The notes beneath the pieces are model-generated. The model had not been told where the DNA came from. It did not search any database and saw only the letters and a list, made by a program, of their open reading frames with translations. From NCBI RefSeq assembly GCF_001620265.1, contig NZ_CP012661.1, positions 3,516,501-3,580,500 on the forward strand: a stretch of DNA of 64,000 bases, given 5' to 3'. The DNA comes from Frigidibacter mobilis (lineage in GTDB: Bacteria; Pseudomonadota; Alphaproteobacteria; Rhodobacterales; Rhodobacteraceae). The position numbers were made by a program, and so were the translations under genes. Shown one piece after another: positions 1-9,221 of this stretch (position 1 is the first letter of the stretch; each line of letters opens with the position of its first letter).

Positions 1-1617
1 CAGGATGTAAAGCGAGGTCCGCCGGATCTCGGCCAGGTCGGTACCGGACGCGGCCAGCGCCTCCAGCGCCGCGGTGCGGCTCGAGACCGAGATCGGGCAG
101 AGCGGCACCAGCACCAGATCGGCATCAGCAAGCCCCGGAGCCCCATCGTAATACCACGGCGCGCCTTGGGCCAGCGGGCGGAAATCGCCGAACATCCAGA
201 AGGGTGACAGCGTGTCGGTGACAAAGATCCCGGCGCCAGACTGGCCCGCTGCCTCAAGATCCGCGGTCACGGCACGCAGCCAGGCGGTCAACCCGGTCGC
301 CAGCGCGCAGGCGGGCAGCGTCTCGCCGTTCAGGACCGACGCACGATCCGAAATCTTGGCCCCCTCTTCGACCGGGGGCGGCCCAAGCTGCGGAAAGTCA
401 GGTGTGGAAATGCTGGCCGTGCCCGTCAGCGCCAGCATGCGACTGTCGAGCGCATGGATATCGGCAAGCACCGAGCCTGCGGGCCCAAGCGGCTGGCTGG
501 CCTCATGAAGCCGCAGATGCAGCAGCGGGCTATAGATCATGTTCTGCAGCGACGGCGCGCCGTGGGCCAGCGCCGCGATGCCGACCGCCGTCAACCCGTC
601 GCGCAGATCAACGCCCCAGGCGTGGCGGCTGCCCGGTTCCGGCCGCGCGACGAAGGCCAGCAGGGCCAGCAGGTAGATCCATTGCGGATCGTTGCCGAAA
701 TTCTGGTAGGTGACGAAGGCAAAGGCAGGGAACAGCACGATCAGCAGCAATCCCAGCTCGGCCTGCCCGGCCTTGCGCAACAGGACCACGGCAAGGATCG
801 CCAGGATGCTGACCAAGCGGTACAGTGGCTCTGTCAGCACGCCGATGAAGCTGGACCCCGGCTGGGGGCGCACGTCCGAGCGCGCCACCTGCAGCAGATC
901 CCCCAGATAGGCCATCCAGAACCCCGGCCCGAGCAGCAGCGTCACCACGCCCGCCACCGCCAGACCCACGATCAGCGCCGCCAGCAGCGCCCGCCGCTCG
1001 CGCCGCAGCGCCAGCGCCAGCAGAACCGGCAGGGCGAAGGCCGCAAAGAAGGTCATCTTCAGCAGCGCCAGCGCCGCCATGCCAAGCCCGATCAGCGCCC
1101 CGTCCAGCCAGGGCCGCTCCCGCCCCGGCAGCGCCGGTAGCAGCGCCAGCACCAGCACCAGATAGCTGATCGCCCAGGCCCAACGGTTGTAGTGCATCGA
1201 GATCGAGGTCGAGGGGGCGGCCTCGCCATGAACCAGCGCCAGCACGAAGACCAGCACCAGCGCCCCCAGCACCCAGGGCCAGGAGCCCTGCATCCGGCTG
1301 GTCCCGGCGCGCAGGATCGCCGGCACCAGCAGCAGCCCCAGCACGATCTGCGCCAGGATGAGCGCATGGCCAAGCCCCGCACCAAGGGCCACCAGCCCCG
1401 CGACCGGCGCCACCGCCAGAATGCCGATGGGTGTGACGTAATCCAGATGCGGAACCTGCCCGCGCACCATGCGCAGCACCATGTCGGCCAGGTGCAGGGT
1501 GTCACCCTCATGCTTGGCGATGTAGAGCCCGCCCCTGGCCAGCGCGAGCCCGCCCATCACCGCCACCACGGCCAGAAGAAACGCGGCCAGCCGCCAGCTG
1601 CCTTGCCTGATGCCCAC
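1..1617 (-). CDS. Polytopic membrane protein, possibly GT-C-like (3' end outside window)
   Basis: I read one open frame of 539 codons from a GTG at 1617 to the window edge with no stop, so the C-terminus is missing. The GTG follows a GGGGCAGGA ribosome-binding site. The first 400 or so residues hold roughly eight to ten hydrophobic segments. A loop after the first one carries HEGDTLHLADMVLR and PHLDYVTPIG, an acidic/His-rich first loop of the sort seen in GT-C lipid-linked glycosyltransferases. The last 140 residues are mostly soluble. I do not recognise a specific family. A glycosyltransferase role is inference from topology only. The downstream ATPase gene is divergent. Confidence 0.6.
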   Translation of the reverse strand, partial: MGIRQGSWRLAAFLLAVVAVMGGLALARGGLYIAKHEGDTLHLADMVLRMVRGQVPHLDYVTPIGILAVAPVAGLVALGAGLGHALILAQIVLGLLLVPAILRAGTSRMQGSWPWVLGALVLVFVLALVHGEAAPSTSISMHYNRWAWAISYLVLVLALLPALPGRERPWLDGALIGLGMAALALLKMTFFAAFALPVLLALALRRERRALLAALIVGLAVAGVVTLLLGPGFWMAYLGDLLQVARSDVRPQPGSSFIGVLTEPLYRLVSILAILAVVLLRKAGQAELGLLLIVLFPAFAFVTYQNFGNDPQWIYLLALLAFVARPEPGSRHAWGVDLRDGLTAVGIAALAHGAPSLQNMIYSPLLHLRLHEASQPLGPAGSVLADIHALDSRMLALTGTASISTPDFPQLGPPPVEEGAKISDRASVLNGETLPACALATGLTAWLRAVTADLEAAGQSGAGIFVTDTLSPFWMFGDFRPLAQGAPWYYDGAPGLADADLVLVPLCPISVSSRTAALEALAASGTDLAEIRRTSLYIL

Positions 1618-1794
1618 TCGTCCTGCCCCCGCCGGGCACGCCTATTGCGGCGCGCCTTACCTTTGCGAAACCATAGCCTGCGAGTTTCGAGCGGGGAAGC
1701 CTCGGCCTGGCCGCGGCGCGGTGCATTTCCGTTGTTGAATGCCCGCTGCGGGGCTAGAATCACCAAAAAGCCAAGCGCAGTCAGGGACATCCGC

Positions 1795-3105
1795 ATGAAC
1801 ATGCCGGCCAGCACCGTCACCGCCCCGCCCGCCCCGCGCACGATGGCCGAAACCGGCCTCTCGATGGTGATGATGCGGGACATCCTGCTGAAAACCATGT
1901 TCCGCATGAACCTTGAACAGGTGCCCGATATCGCGCGGATCTGCTGCGTGCAGGTCAGCGTGGCGCAGGAGCTGGTGGACCTCGCGCGCAGCCAGCGCCT
2001 GCTGGAGGCGACGGGCACGCTGCACGCCACCTCGGGCAGCGGCATGGGCTATCAGCTGACGGATGCGGGCAAGGCCCGGGCGCTGGATGCGCTGGCGCAA
2101 TCGGAATATTTCGGCGCGATGCCGGTACCGATGGACAGCTACCGAGAGCAGATCATGCGCCAGTCGATCCGCAACATTACCCTGACCCGGGCCGAGCTGA
2201 CCCGGGCGATGGGGCACCTGATCCTGCCTCCGGCACTGCTGGACCAGCTTGGCCCGGCCGTGGGATCAGGCCGGTCGGTGCTGATGTATGGGCCGCCCGG
2301 CAACGGAAAATCCAGTATTTCCAACGGAATCCGCGATGCCTTGGGCGACAGGATCTTCGTGCCGCTGGCGATCGAGTATTCCGGGCAGGTCATCACCGTC
2401 TATGACCCGATCGTGCATTCCGCCGCCGAGGCGGCGGTGGAGGATTCCAGCACCCTGCGCCGCAGCGCCAACCGCTTTGACACCCGATATGTGTATTGTG
2501 ATCGCCCAACCGTCATCACCGGGGGCGAGCTGACGCTGGAAATGCTCGACCTGACCTACAACCCCACGGCGCGGACCTACACCGCGCCCCTGCAGCTGAA
2601 ATCCACCGGGGGCGTGTTCATCGTCGATGACCTTGGCCGCCAGTCGGAACCGCCGCAGAAGCTGGTCAACCGCTGGATCGTGCCGCTGGAGGAAAGCAAG
2701 GACATCCTGACCCTGCAATCGGGCGAGAAGTTCGAGGTGCCCTTCGACACGCTGGTGATCTTTTCCACCAACTTCCACCCCAACAGCATCTTCGACAAGG
2801 CGGCGCTGCGGCGGATCTTCTTCAAGATCAAGATCGACGGACCCAGCCAGGAGAACTTCCTGAAGATCTTTGCCCTCGTCGCGCGCAAGAAGGGGATGCC
2901 GCTGAACGAAAAGGCGCTGATCCACCTGCTGAAGGTCAAGTATCCGACCATCGGCAACGCCTATGCCAATTACCAGCCGGTGTTCCTCATCGACCAGATG
3001 ATCGCCATCTGCCAGTTCGAGGCGATGCCGCTGCAGATGTCGCCCGAGCTGATCGACCGGGCCTGGGCCAACATGTTCGTGGACGAGTCCGACGTGGAGC
3101 ACTGA
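1795..3105 (+). CDS. Winged-helix/AAA-type ATPase of unknown role
   Basis: This encodes 436 residues. The ATG at 1795 follows CAGGGA; the frame stays open further upstream, but that part looks non-coding. Residues 30-110 look like a winged-helix domain, with a recognition-type helix and the wing-like YQLTDAGKARA. A P-loop GPPGNGKSS lies near residue 165, a Walker B FIVDDLGRQ near 274, a sensor-like VIFSTNF near 320, and a possible arginine finger in ALRRIFFK near 337. The protein should therefore bind and hydrolyse ATP. The fusion of an N-terminal winged helix to an AAA core suggests a regulatory or remodelling ATPase. Neither neighbour is an obvious partner, so the substrate is unknown. Confidence 0.75.
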   Translation: MNMPASTVTAPPAPRTMAETGLSMVMMRDILLKTMFRMNLEQVPDIARICCVQVSVAQELVDLARSQRLLEATGTLHATSGSGMGYQLTDAGKARALDALAQSEYFGAMPVPMDSYREQIMRQSIRNITLTRAELTRAMGHLILPPALLDQLGPAVGSGRSVLMYGPPGNGKSSISNGIRDALGDRIFVPLAIEYSGQVITVYDPIVHSAAEAAVEDSSTLRRSANRFDTRYVYCDRPTVITGGELTLEMLDLTYNPTARTYTAPLQLKSTGGVFIVDDLGRQSEPPQKLVNRWIVPLEESKDILTLQSGEKFEVPFDTLVIFSTNFHPNSIFDKAALRRIFFKIKIDGPSQENFLKIFALVARKKGMPLNEKALIHLLKVKYPTIGNAYANYQPVFLIDQMIAICQFEAMPLQMSPELIDRAWANMFVDESDVEH

Positions 3106-3109
3106 TCCG

Positions 3110-3793
3110 TCAGGCGTCGATCCGCGCCGCCAGTGCGTCCCAGCCCGCCACCGCCTTCTGGTATAGTGCGAAATCCGCCGCCCGCTCGGCCCGTAACCGG
3201 GCCTCCATCTCTGGTGACAGGGTCAGTTCGGCAGGGGGCGAGACGTTCACCGCGTCAGGCACTGCCGCGGTCTCCAGCCTGCGCCGCAGATAGGCGGCGG
3301 CTTCGTTGAACCGCTCATAGGGAAAGAGCATCGTCACTCCGCAGCTGCCATCGCCGCGGGCCAGAAAATCGGCCTGGGTTCCCAGCCGGCAGGGCGGCGG
3401 CGGCGCATCGGACAGGTATCCACCGATGAACTCGTCAAAGCTCATGCCGCGGGTGCTGTTCCTGGGAACCTTCATCCCCGGCCGGGCGCGGTAGCGATAC
3501 CAGCTTCCCAGCCAGTCCAGCGGCTCTCGCACCAGCGCGACCAGTTCCGGCTCGTCGGGGCAGAGCGCCCGCACCCGCGCCTCCATCCGTGCCTCGTAGG
3601 TCTGCATCGTCGTGTGCCGGCGCGCCGGCGCGCCGGTCAGCCGCAGGTCGCAACTGGGGGCCAGCGCATATTCCAGCGCGGTCGAGCCGGTCTTGGGCGT
3701 GGCAAACAGCACGAGGGACTGCGCGTAGGAAATCAGCATCAGGGGTCCGGGGCCGCCAAGGGTTGCCCCGGAATAGGGGGATGGGCTTTGCAT
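3110..3793 (-). CDS. Sulfotransferase-family-like protein
   Basis: The product is about 227 residues from the ATG at 3793, which has AGGGG eight bases upstream. A start at 3739 (MLISYAQ) is equally possible and matches the compact N-terminus usual for this type. The motif FATPKTGSTALE near the N-terminus is the PAPS 5'-phosphosulfate loop of sulfotransferases. LVALVREPLDWLGSWYRYR matches the 3'-phosphate-binding strand and helix with its Arg-Glu-Pro turn. Such short bacterial proteins are mostly uncharacterised, and acceptor and reaction are unknown. It converges on the ATPase gene, with only 4 bp between stops, and diverges from the helicase gene. Confidence 0.65.
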   Translation of the reverse strand: MQSPSPYSGATLGGPGPLMLISYAQSLVLFATPKTGSTALEYALAPSCDLRLTGAPARRHTTMQTYEARMEARVRALCPDEPELVALVREPLDWLGSWYRYRARPGMKVPRNSTRGMSFDEFIGGYLSDAPPPPCRLGTQADFLARGDGSCGVTMLFPYERFNEAAAYLRRRLETAAVPDAVNVSPPAELTLSPEMEARLRAERAADFALYQKAVAGWDALAARIDA

Positions 3794-3840
3794 GACAAGA
3801 CCCCTGCCAAGTCGTGTCACCGCACCCTATCTTCTGCAGC

Positions 3841-6243
3841 ATGGACAGCCTGCCACCCCCCATCACCGACTGGTTTGCCGCCCGGGGCTGGTCCTTGCAC
3901 CCGCATCAGGCCGAGATGCTGGCCCGCGCCGGGGAACCCGCCCTGCTGCTGGTCGCGCCCACAGGGGGCGGCAAGACGCTGGCGGGCTTCCTTCCGACGC
4001 TGGCCGAACTGGCCACAAACCCGCGCCAGGGGCTGCACACGCTCTATATTTCGCCGCTGAAGGCGCTGGCGGCCGACATCCGCCGCAACCTGACCGCGCC
4101 GATTGCCGAGATGGGGCTGCCCATCCGGGTCGAGGACCGCACCGGCGATACCACCGCCACGCAGCGCAAGCGCCAGCGTGCCGACCCGCCGCAGATCCTG
4201 CTGACCACGCCCGAAAGCCTGGCGCTGCTGCTGAGCTATGAGGATGCGCCGAAGATCTTCGACGGGCTGCAGCGGGTCATCGTCGACGAGATTCACGCGT
4301 TGGCTGAAAGCAAGCGCGGCGACCAATTGATGCTGGGCCTTGCCCGACTGGCCAGCCTTGCGCCGGGCCTGCGCCGGGTGGGCCTGTCGGCGACGGTCGA
4401 GGATCCGCCGGCGCTGGCGCGGCTCATGGCCAATGCGCCCCGGCCCTGCGCGGTGCTGCACGCCGATCCGGGGCCGGACCCTGACATCACCATGATGCAG
4501 ACCACCGCGCCGCCGCCCTGGTCAGGGGGCGGGGGGCGCTATGCGATCCCTGATATCCTCGATCAGGTCCGTGCCCACCAGACCACGCTGATCTTCCACA
4601 ACACCCGCGCCCAGGCCGAGATCTTCTTTCACGACCTCTGGCTGCAGAACACGGGTGACCTGCCCATCGGCATCCACCACGGCAGCCTTGCGAGGGAGCA
4701 GCGCGAGCGGGTGGAGGCGGCGATGGTGGCCGGGCAGCTGCGCGCCATCGTCTGCACCGGCAGCCTCGATCTGGGCATCGACTGGGGCAATGTCGATCTG
4801 GTGATCCAGGTTGGTGCGCCCAAGAACGTCAAGCGGCTGGTGCAGCGGATCGGCCGGGCCAACCATCGCTACAACGCGCCCTCCAAGGCGCTGCTGGTGC
4901 CCGCGAACCGCTTCGAGGTGGTGGAATGCGTCGCAGCGCTGCAGGCCGTGCAGGCACAAGACCTCGACGGCGATCCGCGCGGGCCGGGGCCGCTGGATGT
5001 ACTTTGCCAGCATATCCTTGCGACCGCCTGCGCCGGGCCGTTCGACGCCGCCGCGCTCCATGCCGAGGTGGCACGTGCCGGCCCCTACGCCGCCCTCCCC
5101 CGCGCCGATTTCGACGCCTGCCTCGATTTCTGCGCCACGGGCGGCTACGCGCTGCGCGCCTATGACCGCTGGCGGCGGCTGATGCAACGGGCGGACGGGC
5201 TCTGGCAGCTGCGTGACCCGCGCACGGCGCGGATGATCCGCATGAACCTTGGCACCATCGTCGATACCGAAAAGCTGAAGGTGCGGATGAAAGGCCGGGG
5301 CGGCACCCCGCTGGGAGAGGTCGAGGAATATTTCGCCGCATCCTTGACCCAGGGCGATACCTTCCTGATGGGCGGGCAGGTGGTGCGCTTTGACGGGCTG
5401 CGCGAGCTGACGGTGGAAGTGACGCGCGATCCGGGGCGCAGGCCGAAGCTGGCGGTGTTCGACGGTACCAAGTTCGCCACCTCGACCCAGCTGTCGGAGC
5501 GGATCCTGGCGATCCTGAACAGCGGCGACTGGTCCGCCCTGCCTGGCACCACCCAGGACTGGCTGGCGCTGCAGGCCGAGGTCTCGGTGATGCCGCAGCG
5601 CAATCGGCTGCTGGTGGAGAGCTTTCCCTTCGAGGGGCGCGAGCATCTGTGCATCTGGGGCTTTGCCGGGCGCAACGCGCAGCAGACGCTGGGGCTGCTG
5701 GCAACCAAGCGGATGGAGGAACAGGGCCTGCACCCGCTTGGCTTTGTCGCCACCGATTATGCCACGCTGATCTGGGGGCTGGACGCGGTGCCGGACGCTG
5801 CGCCCCTGCTGGATGCGGCGGGCCTGCGCGAGGGGCTGGAGGGTTGGCTGGCCGGCAACGCGGTGATGAAGCGCAGCTTCCGCAGCACCGCGCAGATCGC
5901 CGGGCTGATCGAGCGCAACCTGCCCGGCCAGCGCAAGTCCGGGCGGCAGGCGACGTTTTCGACCGACATCCTCTATGACACGCTGCGCCGCCATGACCCC
6001 GGCCACCTGATGCTGCGGATCACGGCCGAGGAAGCGATGCGCGGGCTGGTGGATTTCGGCCGCATCGAGCAGATGCTGGCCCGGATCGGCGGGCGCATCG
6101 ACACAAGGCGGCTGGAGCGGATCCCGCCGCTGGCCGCGCCGCTGTTCCTTGAAATGGGCCGGGTGCCGGTGCAGGGTGCCGCGCGCGAGCGCTTGATGGC
6201 GGAAGAGGCGGAACGGTTGATGGCGGCGGCGGGGCTGACCTAA
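3841..6243 (+). CDS. Ligase-associated DNA damage response DEXH-box helicase (Lhr-like)
   Basis: I place the start at the ATG at 3841, giving 800 residues. Walker A APTGGGKT lies near residue 40, the DEIH box in VDEIHALAES near 148, a SAT-type motif LSATVED near 180, and motif VI in QRIGRANHR near 334. A winged-helix and Lhr-type C-terminal region follows, including GGTPLGEVEEYF. This is the superfamily 2 helicase that in many bacteria sits beside an ATP-dependent DNA ligase, an exonuclease and the PdeM phosphoesterase. Here PdeM follows directly on the same strand, but no ligase or exonuclease is in the window. A 3'-5' DNA helicase role in repair is inferred from the family. Confidence 0.88.
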   Translation: MDSLPPPITDWFAARGWSLHPHQAEMLARAGEPALLLVAPTGGGKTLAGFLPTLAELATNPRQGLHTLYISPLKALAADIRRNLTAPIAEMGLPIRVEDRTGDTTATQRKRQRADPPQILLTTPESLALLLSYEDAPKIFDGLQRVIVDEIHALAESKRGDQLMLGLARLASLAPGLRRVGLSATVEDPPALARLMANAPRPCAVLHADPGPDPDITMMQTTAPPPWSGGGGRYAIPDILDQVRAHQTTLIFHNTRAQAEIFFHDLWLQNTGDLPIGIHHGSLAREQRERVEAAMVAGQLRAIVCTGSLDLGIDWGNVDLVIQVGAPKNVKRLVQRIGRANHRYNAPSKALLVPANRFEVVECVAALQAVQAQDLDGDPRGPGPLDVLCQHILATACAGPFDAAALHAEVARAGPYAALPRADFDACLDFCATGGYALRAYDRWRRLMQRADGLWQLRDPRTARMIRMNLGTIVDTEKLKVRMKGRGGTPLGEVEEYFAASLTQGDTFLMGGQVVRFDGLRELTVEVTRDPGRRPKLAVFDGTKFATSTQLSERILAILNSGDWSALPGTTQDWLALQAEVSVMPQRNRLLVESFPFEGREHLCIWGFAGRNAQQTLGLLATKRMEEQGLHPLGFVATDYATLIWGLDAVPDAAPLLDAAGLREGLEGWLAGNAVMKRSFRSTAQIAGLIERNLPGQRKSGRQATFSTDILYDTLRRHDPGHLMLRITAEEAMRGLVDFGRIEQMLARIGGRIDTRRLERIPPLAAPLFLEMGRVPVQGAARERLMAEEAERLMAAAGLT

Positions 6244-6247
6244 GGCA

Positions 6248-6290
6248 GCGGGGGCCAGCCCCCGCACCCCCGGGATATTTGGACCAGAAC
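6248..6290. repeat. GC-rich extragenic palindrome, half-copy (CCCCGGGATATTT type)
   Basis: Between the helicase and pdeM there is a hairpin, GCGGGGGC (6248-6255) paired with GCCCCCGC (6258-6265), followed by ACCCCCGGGATATTTGGACC and a short tail. The same block, in a longer symmetrical form, occurs at 39794-39908. Elements of this kind recur in intergenic regions of Rhodobacteraceae. It may weaken read-through or stabilise the mRNA. It leaves little room for a separate pdeM promoter. Confidence 0.7.
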
Positions 6291-6294
6291 GAAC

Positions 6295-6972
6295 ATGAAG
6301 ACGGGATATGAGTTCGGACTGGCGGGGGCGCGGCTGGTGGCGCGGGCGGCGGGGACGCTGTGGTGGGCGGAGGCGGAGCTGCTGGTCGTGTCGGACCTGC
6401 ACCTCGGCAAATCCGAGCGCATCGCCCGGCGCGGCGGCACGCTGCTGCCGCCCTATGAAACCGCCGACACCCTCGCCCGGCTGGATGCCGAGATCGCGGC
6501 GCTGGCGCCGGCCACCGTGCTCTGCCTCGGTGACAGTTTCGATGACCTGCTGGCCGCGGACCTGCCCGAGGCCGAGGCGCTGTGGCTGGCGCGGTTGATG
6601 GCGGGGCGGCGCTGGATCTGGATTGCCGGAAACCATGATCCGGGGCCGGTGGGGCTTGGCGGTGCGCATCTGGCAGAGTGGCGCGAGGGGCCGCTGACCT
6701 TCCGCCACATCGCGTTGCCGGGCGCGGAGCCGGGCGAGGTGTCGGGCCACTACCACCCCAAGGCGCGGATCACGGCGCAGGGGCAGGCGCTATCCCGGCC
6801 CTGCTTTCTCATCGACGGGCTGCGTGCGATCCTGCCGGCCTTCGGCACCTATACCGGCGGGCTCGCCACCACCGACCCGGCGCTGGACGGGCTGATGGAC
6901 CCCGGCGCCGTGGCGGTGCTGACCGGGAGCCGCGCGATCTGCCTGCCGATGCCGCGCGCGGCGCGCGCCTAA
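6295..6972 (+). CDS. pdeM: Ligase-associated DNA damage response endonuclease PdeM
   Basis: This 225-residue metallophosphoesterase has all the calcineurin-like metal motifs in order: VSDLHLGKSER near residue 31, CLGDSFDD near 77, GNHDPG near 108 and SGHYHPK near 146. These bind two divalent metals that activate water for phosphodiester cleavage. The family is normally encoded next to the ligase-associated DEXH helicase, as here, 51 bp downstream and probably co-transcribed. Its stop codon overlaps that of the converging LytTR gene by 4 bp. The family assignment is firm. The repair role is inferred from context. Confidence 0.85.
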   Translation: MKTGYEFGLAGARLVARAAGTLWWAEAELLVVSDLHLGKSERIARRGGTLLPPYETADTLARLDAEIAALAPATVLCLGDSFDDLLAADLPEAEALWLARLMAGRRWIWIAGNHDPGPVGLGGAHLAEWREGPLTFRHIALPGAEPGEVSGHYHPKARITAQGQALSRPCFLIDGLRAILPAFGTYTGGLATTDPALDGLMDPGAVAVLTGSRAICLPMPRAARA

Positions 6973-7765
6973 ACCGGCCAGCGCTCGGCAACACAGGCAT
7001 GGAAGGCGCGGCTGACCGGCACCTCGGCGCCGTCCCGCATCAGCAGCAGCGTGCGCCCGCCCCGCCGCAGGACCTCTGCCACTTCCGCGGCGGCGACCCA
7101 ATGCGAGCGATGGACCTGCAACCCGTCGACCGGGCAGTCTCGGCCATCGCATCGGCAAAGCGCATCAGCAGCGTATCGGTGCCAAGCGCTGTGTGGATCA
7201 CCACGTAATGATCGCGTACTGACAGCCGCAACAACGGGGCCCGCCGCTCTTCCGGCAGGCGGTGGACCAGCCGCGGCAGCACCTCGGCCGCATGGGGCGG
7301 GCACGGCGAGACCCGCGCCGACGGTGGCGCAGTATCTGTGGCCGGCGCGGCCATCACATTGCGCATGGCCCCCACGCCCAGCGAGCTTGCAAACACGAAG
7401 AACGCCATCTCGGCAGCGGTTGGCAGGCGGCTACCGGGCTCACCAAGCCATTGGGTAATGGTATATAAAAGCGGGGTGAACAGCACGGCGTTGACCACAG
7501 CGATCAGCAGGGTACCGGGCCAGAGCCCGCGGGTCGACATCCGCGTCTCGACCAGAACGCGAACCGCAGATCCGAGCAGAACCCCCAGCCCGATCAGCAC
7601 CGGCCAATAGATCGCGCGCACCGCAAGAGAAAACGCCGCATAGCTTCCGAACGGCCCGGCCAGCGTGGTCAGGATCGACAGTACGAGCCATGTCACGAGA
7701 GCGGCAGGAGCCAAGACCACACGTTTCCAGGTGTCAAACAAAGGGGTCGCCAACCGTAGCACCAT
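6969..7765 (-). CDS. Membrane-bound LytTR-family DNA-binding regulator (frameshifted)
   Basis: Starting from an ATG at 7765, the frame encodes about four transmembrane helices (residues 10-130) and the first half of a LytTR domain (LLRLSVRDHYVVIHT). The second half (DGLQVHRSHWVA...GRTLLLMRDG) is in another frame. Adding one base to the GGG run at 7132-7134 joins the two and gives 265 residues. LytTR domains bind DNA through beta-strands, and the fusion to membrane helices suggests a regulator sensing an envelope signal. A sequencing deletion is the most likely cause of the break. Target genes are unknown. Confidence 0.75.
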
Positions 7766-7931
7766 TAACCAGATCGAGAGCCGATCACCTAATTTCTGAG
7801 TTTCGGCGCGGCAATGGCGCCCGCCCCGGTTGTCGAGCAACCATTTTCAAAGCGTTGCGCCAAAGACATAATAACAGGGATGGCGAAATTGTCAGCGAAG
7901 CAGCACAGCGAAACGGGGTTCCGACCGGGGT

Positions 7932-8822
7932 TCAGACGGTCAGCCCCTCCGGCTCGGGCAGCCCGTTTGCCCGGCAGGTGGCGGTCAGCGTATTGGCCAG
8001 CAGGCAGGCGATGGTCATCGGCCCCACCCCGCCCGGCACCGGCGTGATCGCGCCCGCAACCCCGGACGCGCTGGCAAAGTCCACGTCACCGACAAGCCGG
8101 GTCTTGCCGTCCCGCTCGACCCGGTTGATGCCGACGTCGATCACCGTCGCTCCCGGTTTCACCATGTCGCCGGTAATCATCTCGGGACGGCCCACCGCCG
8201 CCACGAGGATGTCTGCCCCCCGGCAGACAGAAGCCAGATCGCGGGTGCGGCTATGCGCCACCGTCACCGTGCAGCTTTCGGCCAGCAGCAGCTGCGCCAT
8301 CGGCTTGCCGACGATGTTGCTGCGCCCGACCACCACCGCGTTCAGCCCCGACAGGCTGCCCAGATGGTCGCGCAGCATCATCAGGCATCCCAGCGGCGTG
8401 CAGGGCACCATCGCCTTCTGCCCGGTTCCCAGCAGCCCGACATTGAGGATATGGAAGCCGTCCACATCCTTGGCCGGGTCAATGGCGTTGATGACCAGAT
8501 CGGCATTCATGTGCCCCGGCAGCGGCAGCTGCACCAGGATGCCGTTCACCGCGGGATCGGCGTTCAGCGCCCCGATCAGCGCCAGCAGATCGGCCTCGGG
8601 CGTGTCCGCCGGCAGCTTGTGCTCGAAGCTGGCCATGCCCGCCTCCAGCGTCTGCTTGCCCTTGTTGCGGACATAGACCTCGCTGGCCGGATCCTCGCCC
8701 ACCAGCACCACGGCCAGACCCGGCGTGATGCCGTGATCGGCCTTCAGCCGCGCGACACCTTCCGCCACCTGCCCACGCACCTTTGCCGCAAAGGCCTTGC
8801 CGTCGATGATCCTTGCCGTCAT
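7932..8822 (-). CDS. folD: Bifunctional methylenetetrahydrofolate dehydrogenase/methenyl-THF cyclohydrolase
   Basis: The 296-residue protein interconverts 5,10-methylene-THF, 5,10-methenyl-THF and 10-formyl-THF in the cytoplasm using NADP. It is of standard length. The YVRNKGK signature puts the catalytic tyrosine and lysine at residues 50 and 54. PLPGHMN and DVDGFH fall where expected, GRSNIVGKP is the dinucleotide-binding loop, and [10 protein letters not shown] is the C-terminal signature. Its ATG overlaps the stop of the chorismate mutase gene by 4 bp, and fhs lies upstream on the same strand, so the three probably form one one-carbon operon. Confidence 0.96.
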   Translation of the reverse strand: MTARIIDGKAFAAKVRGQVAEGVARLKADHGITPGLAVVLVGEDPASEVYVRNKGKQTLEAGMASFEHKLPADTPEADLLALIGALNADPAVNGILVQLPLPGHMNADLVINAIDPAKDVDGFHILNVGLLGTGQKAMVPCTPLGCLMMLRDHLGSLSGLNAVVVGRSNIVGKPMAQLLLAESCTVTVAHSRTRDLASVCRGADILVAAVGRPEMITGDMVKPGATVIDVGINRVERDGKTRLVGDVDFASASGVAGAITPVPGGVGPMTIACLLANTLTATCRANGLPEPEGLTV

Positions 8823-9127
8823 TCCCCGTCATCCCCTTTGCCCAGAACAGATTCCTCGCGCGCAATGAAGAACTCCATCATCTCGCGCCACAGCGTTTCG
8901 GCCAGATCCGGCGGCAGACCTGCCACGATCGCCCGCGCCCGCACCTTGGCCACCACATCCTCGACCCGGCTCTCGATCCGGGCCGGCAGCCCCTCGCCGG
9001 GTTTCAGCTCGATGGCGCGGTCAATCATCGCGGTGCGTTCGGCCAGCAGATCGACCAGCGCGGCATCCAGCCGGTCGATCTCGAGGCGCAGCTCTGCCAT
9101 CGTGGCGATCTGCGGAAGTCTGGTCAT
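8819..9127 (-). CDS. Chorismate mutase, AroQ type
   Basis: This 102-residue, all-helical protein starts at the ATG at 9127 behind GGAGAG. The segment [22 protein letters not shown] is the first helix of AroQ chorismate mutases, which supplies a catalytic arginine. Later helices contain [17 protein letters not shown] and the C-terminal [10 protein letters not shown]. It should convert chorismate to prephenate for phenylalanine and tyrosine synthesis. It sits between fhs and folD and overlaps the folD start, so expression is probably coupled to folate enzymes. Pyochelin-type isochorismate-pyruvate lyases share the fold and cannot be wholly excluded. Confidence 0.8.
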   Translation of the reverse strand: MTRLPQIATMAELRLEIDRLDAALVDLLAERTAMIDRAIELKPGEGLPARIESRVEDVVAKVRARAIVAGLPPDLAETLWREMMEFFIAREESVLGKGDDGE

Positions 9128-9221
9128 GCGGGCTCTCCTGTCGGGCGGCGGCAGGCGGAGGCCTGCGGCCTTGGGGGCACGGCCCCCCTCCTGCAACATC
9201 TGGCGCGCCCGCTCAACCCCA

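Noticed and set aside
4522..6756. Long minus-strand frame opposite the helicase and pdeM
   Set aside because: The translation is Arg/Pro/His/Gln-rich with no recognisable motif, whereas the plus strand has two full enzyme families.
9127..9221. Small protein in the fhs-chorismate mutase gap
   Set aside because: The gap is dominated by GC-rich palindromes (GGGGGC-ACG-GCCCCC at 9173-9187), and the extended frame from an upstream start lacks a ribosome-binding site. It is better seen as an intergenic hairpin.
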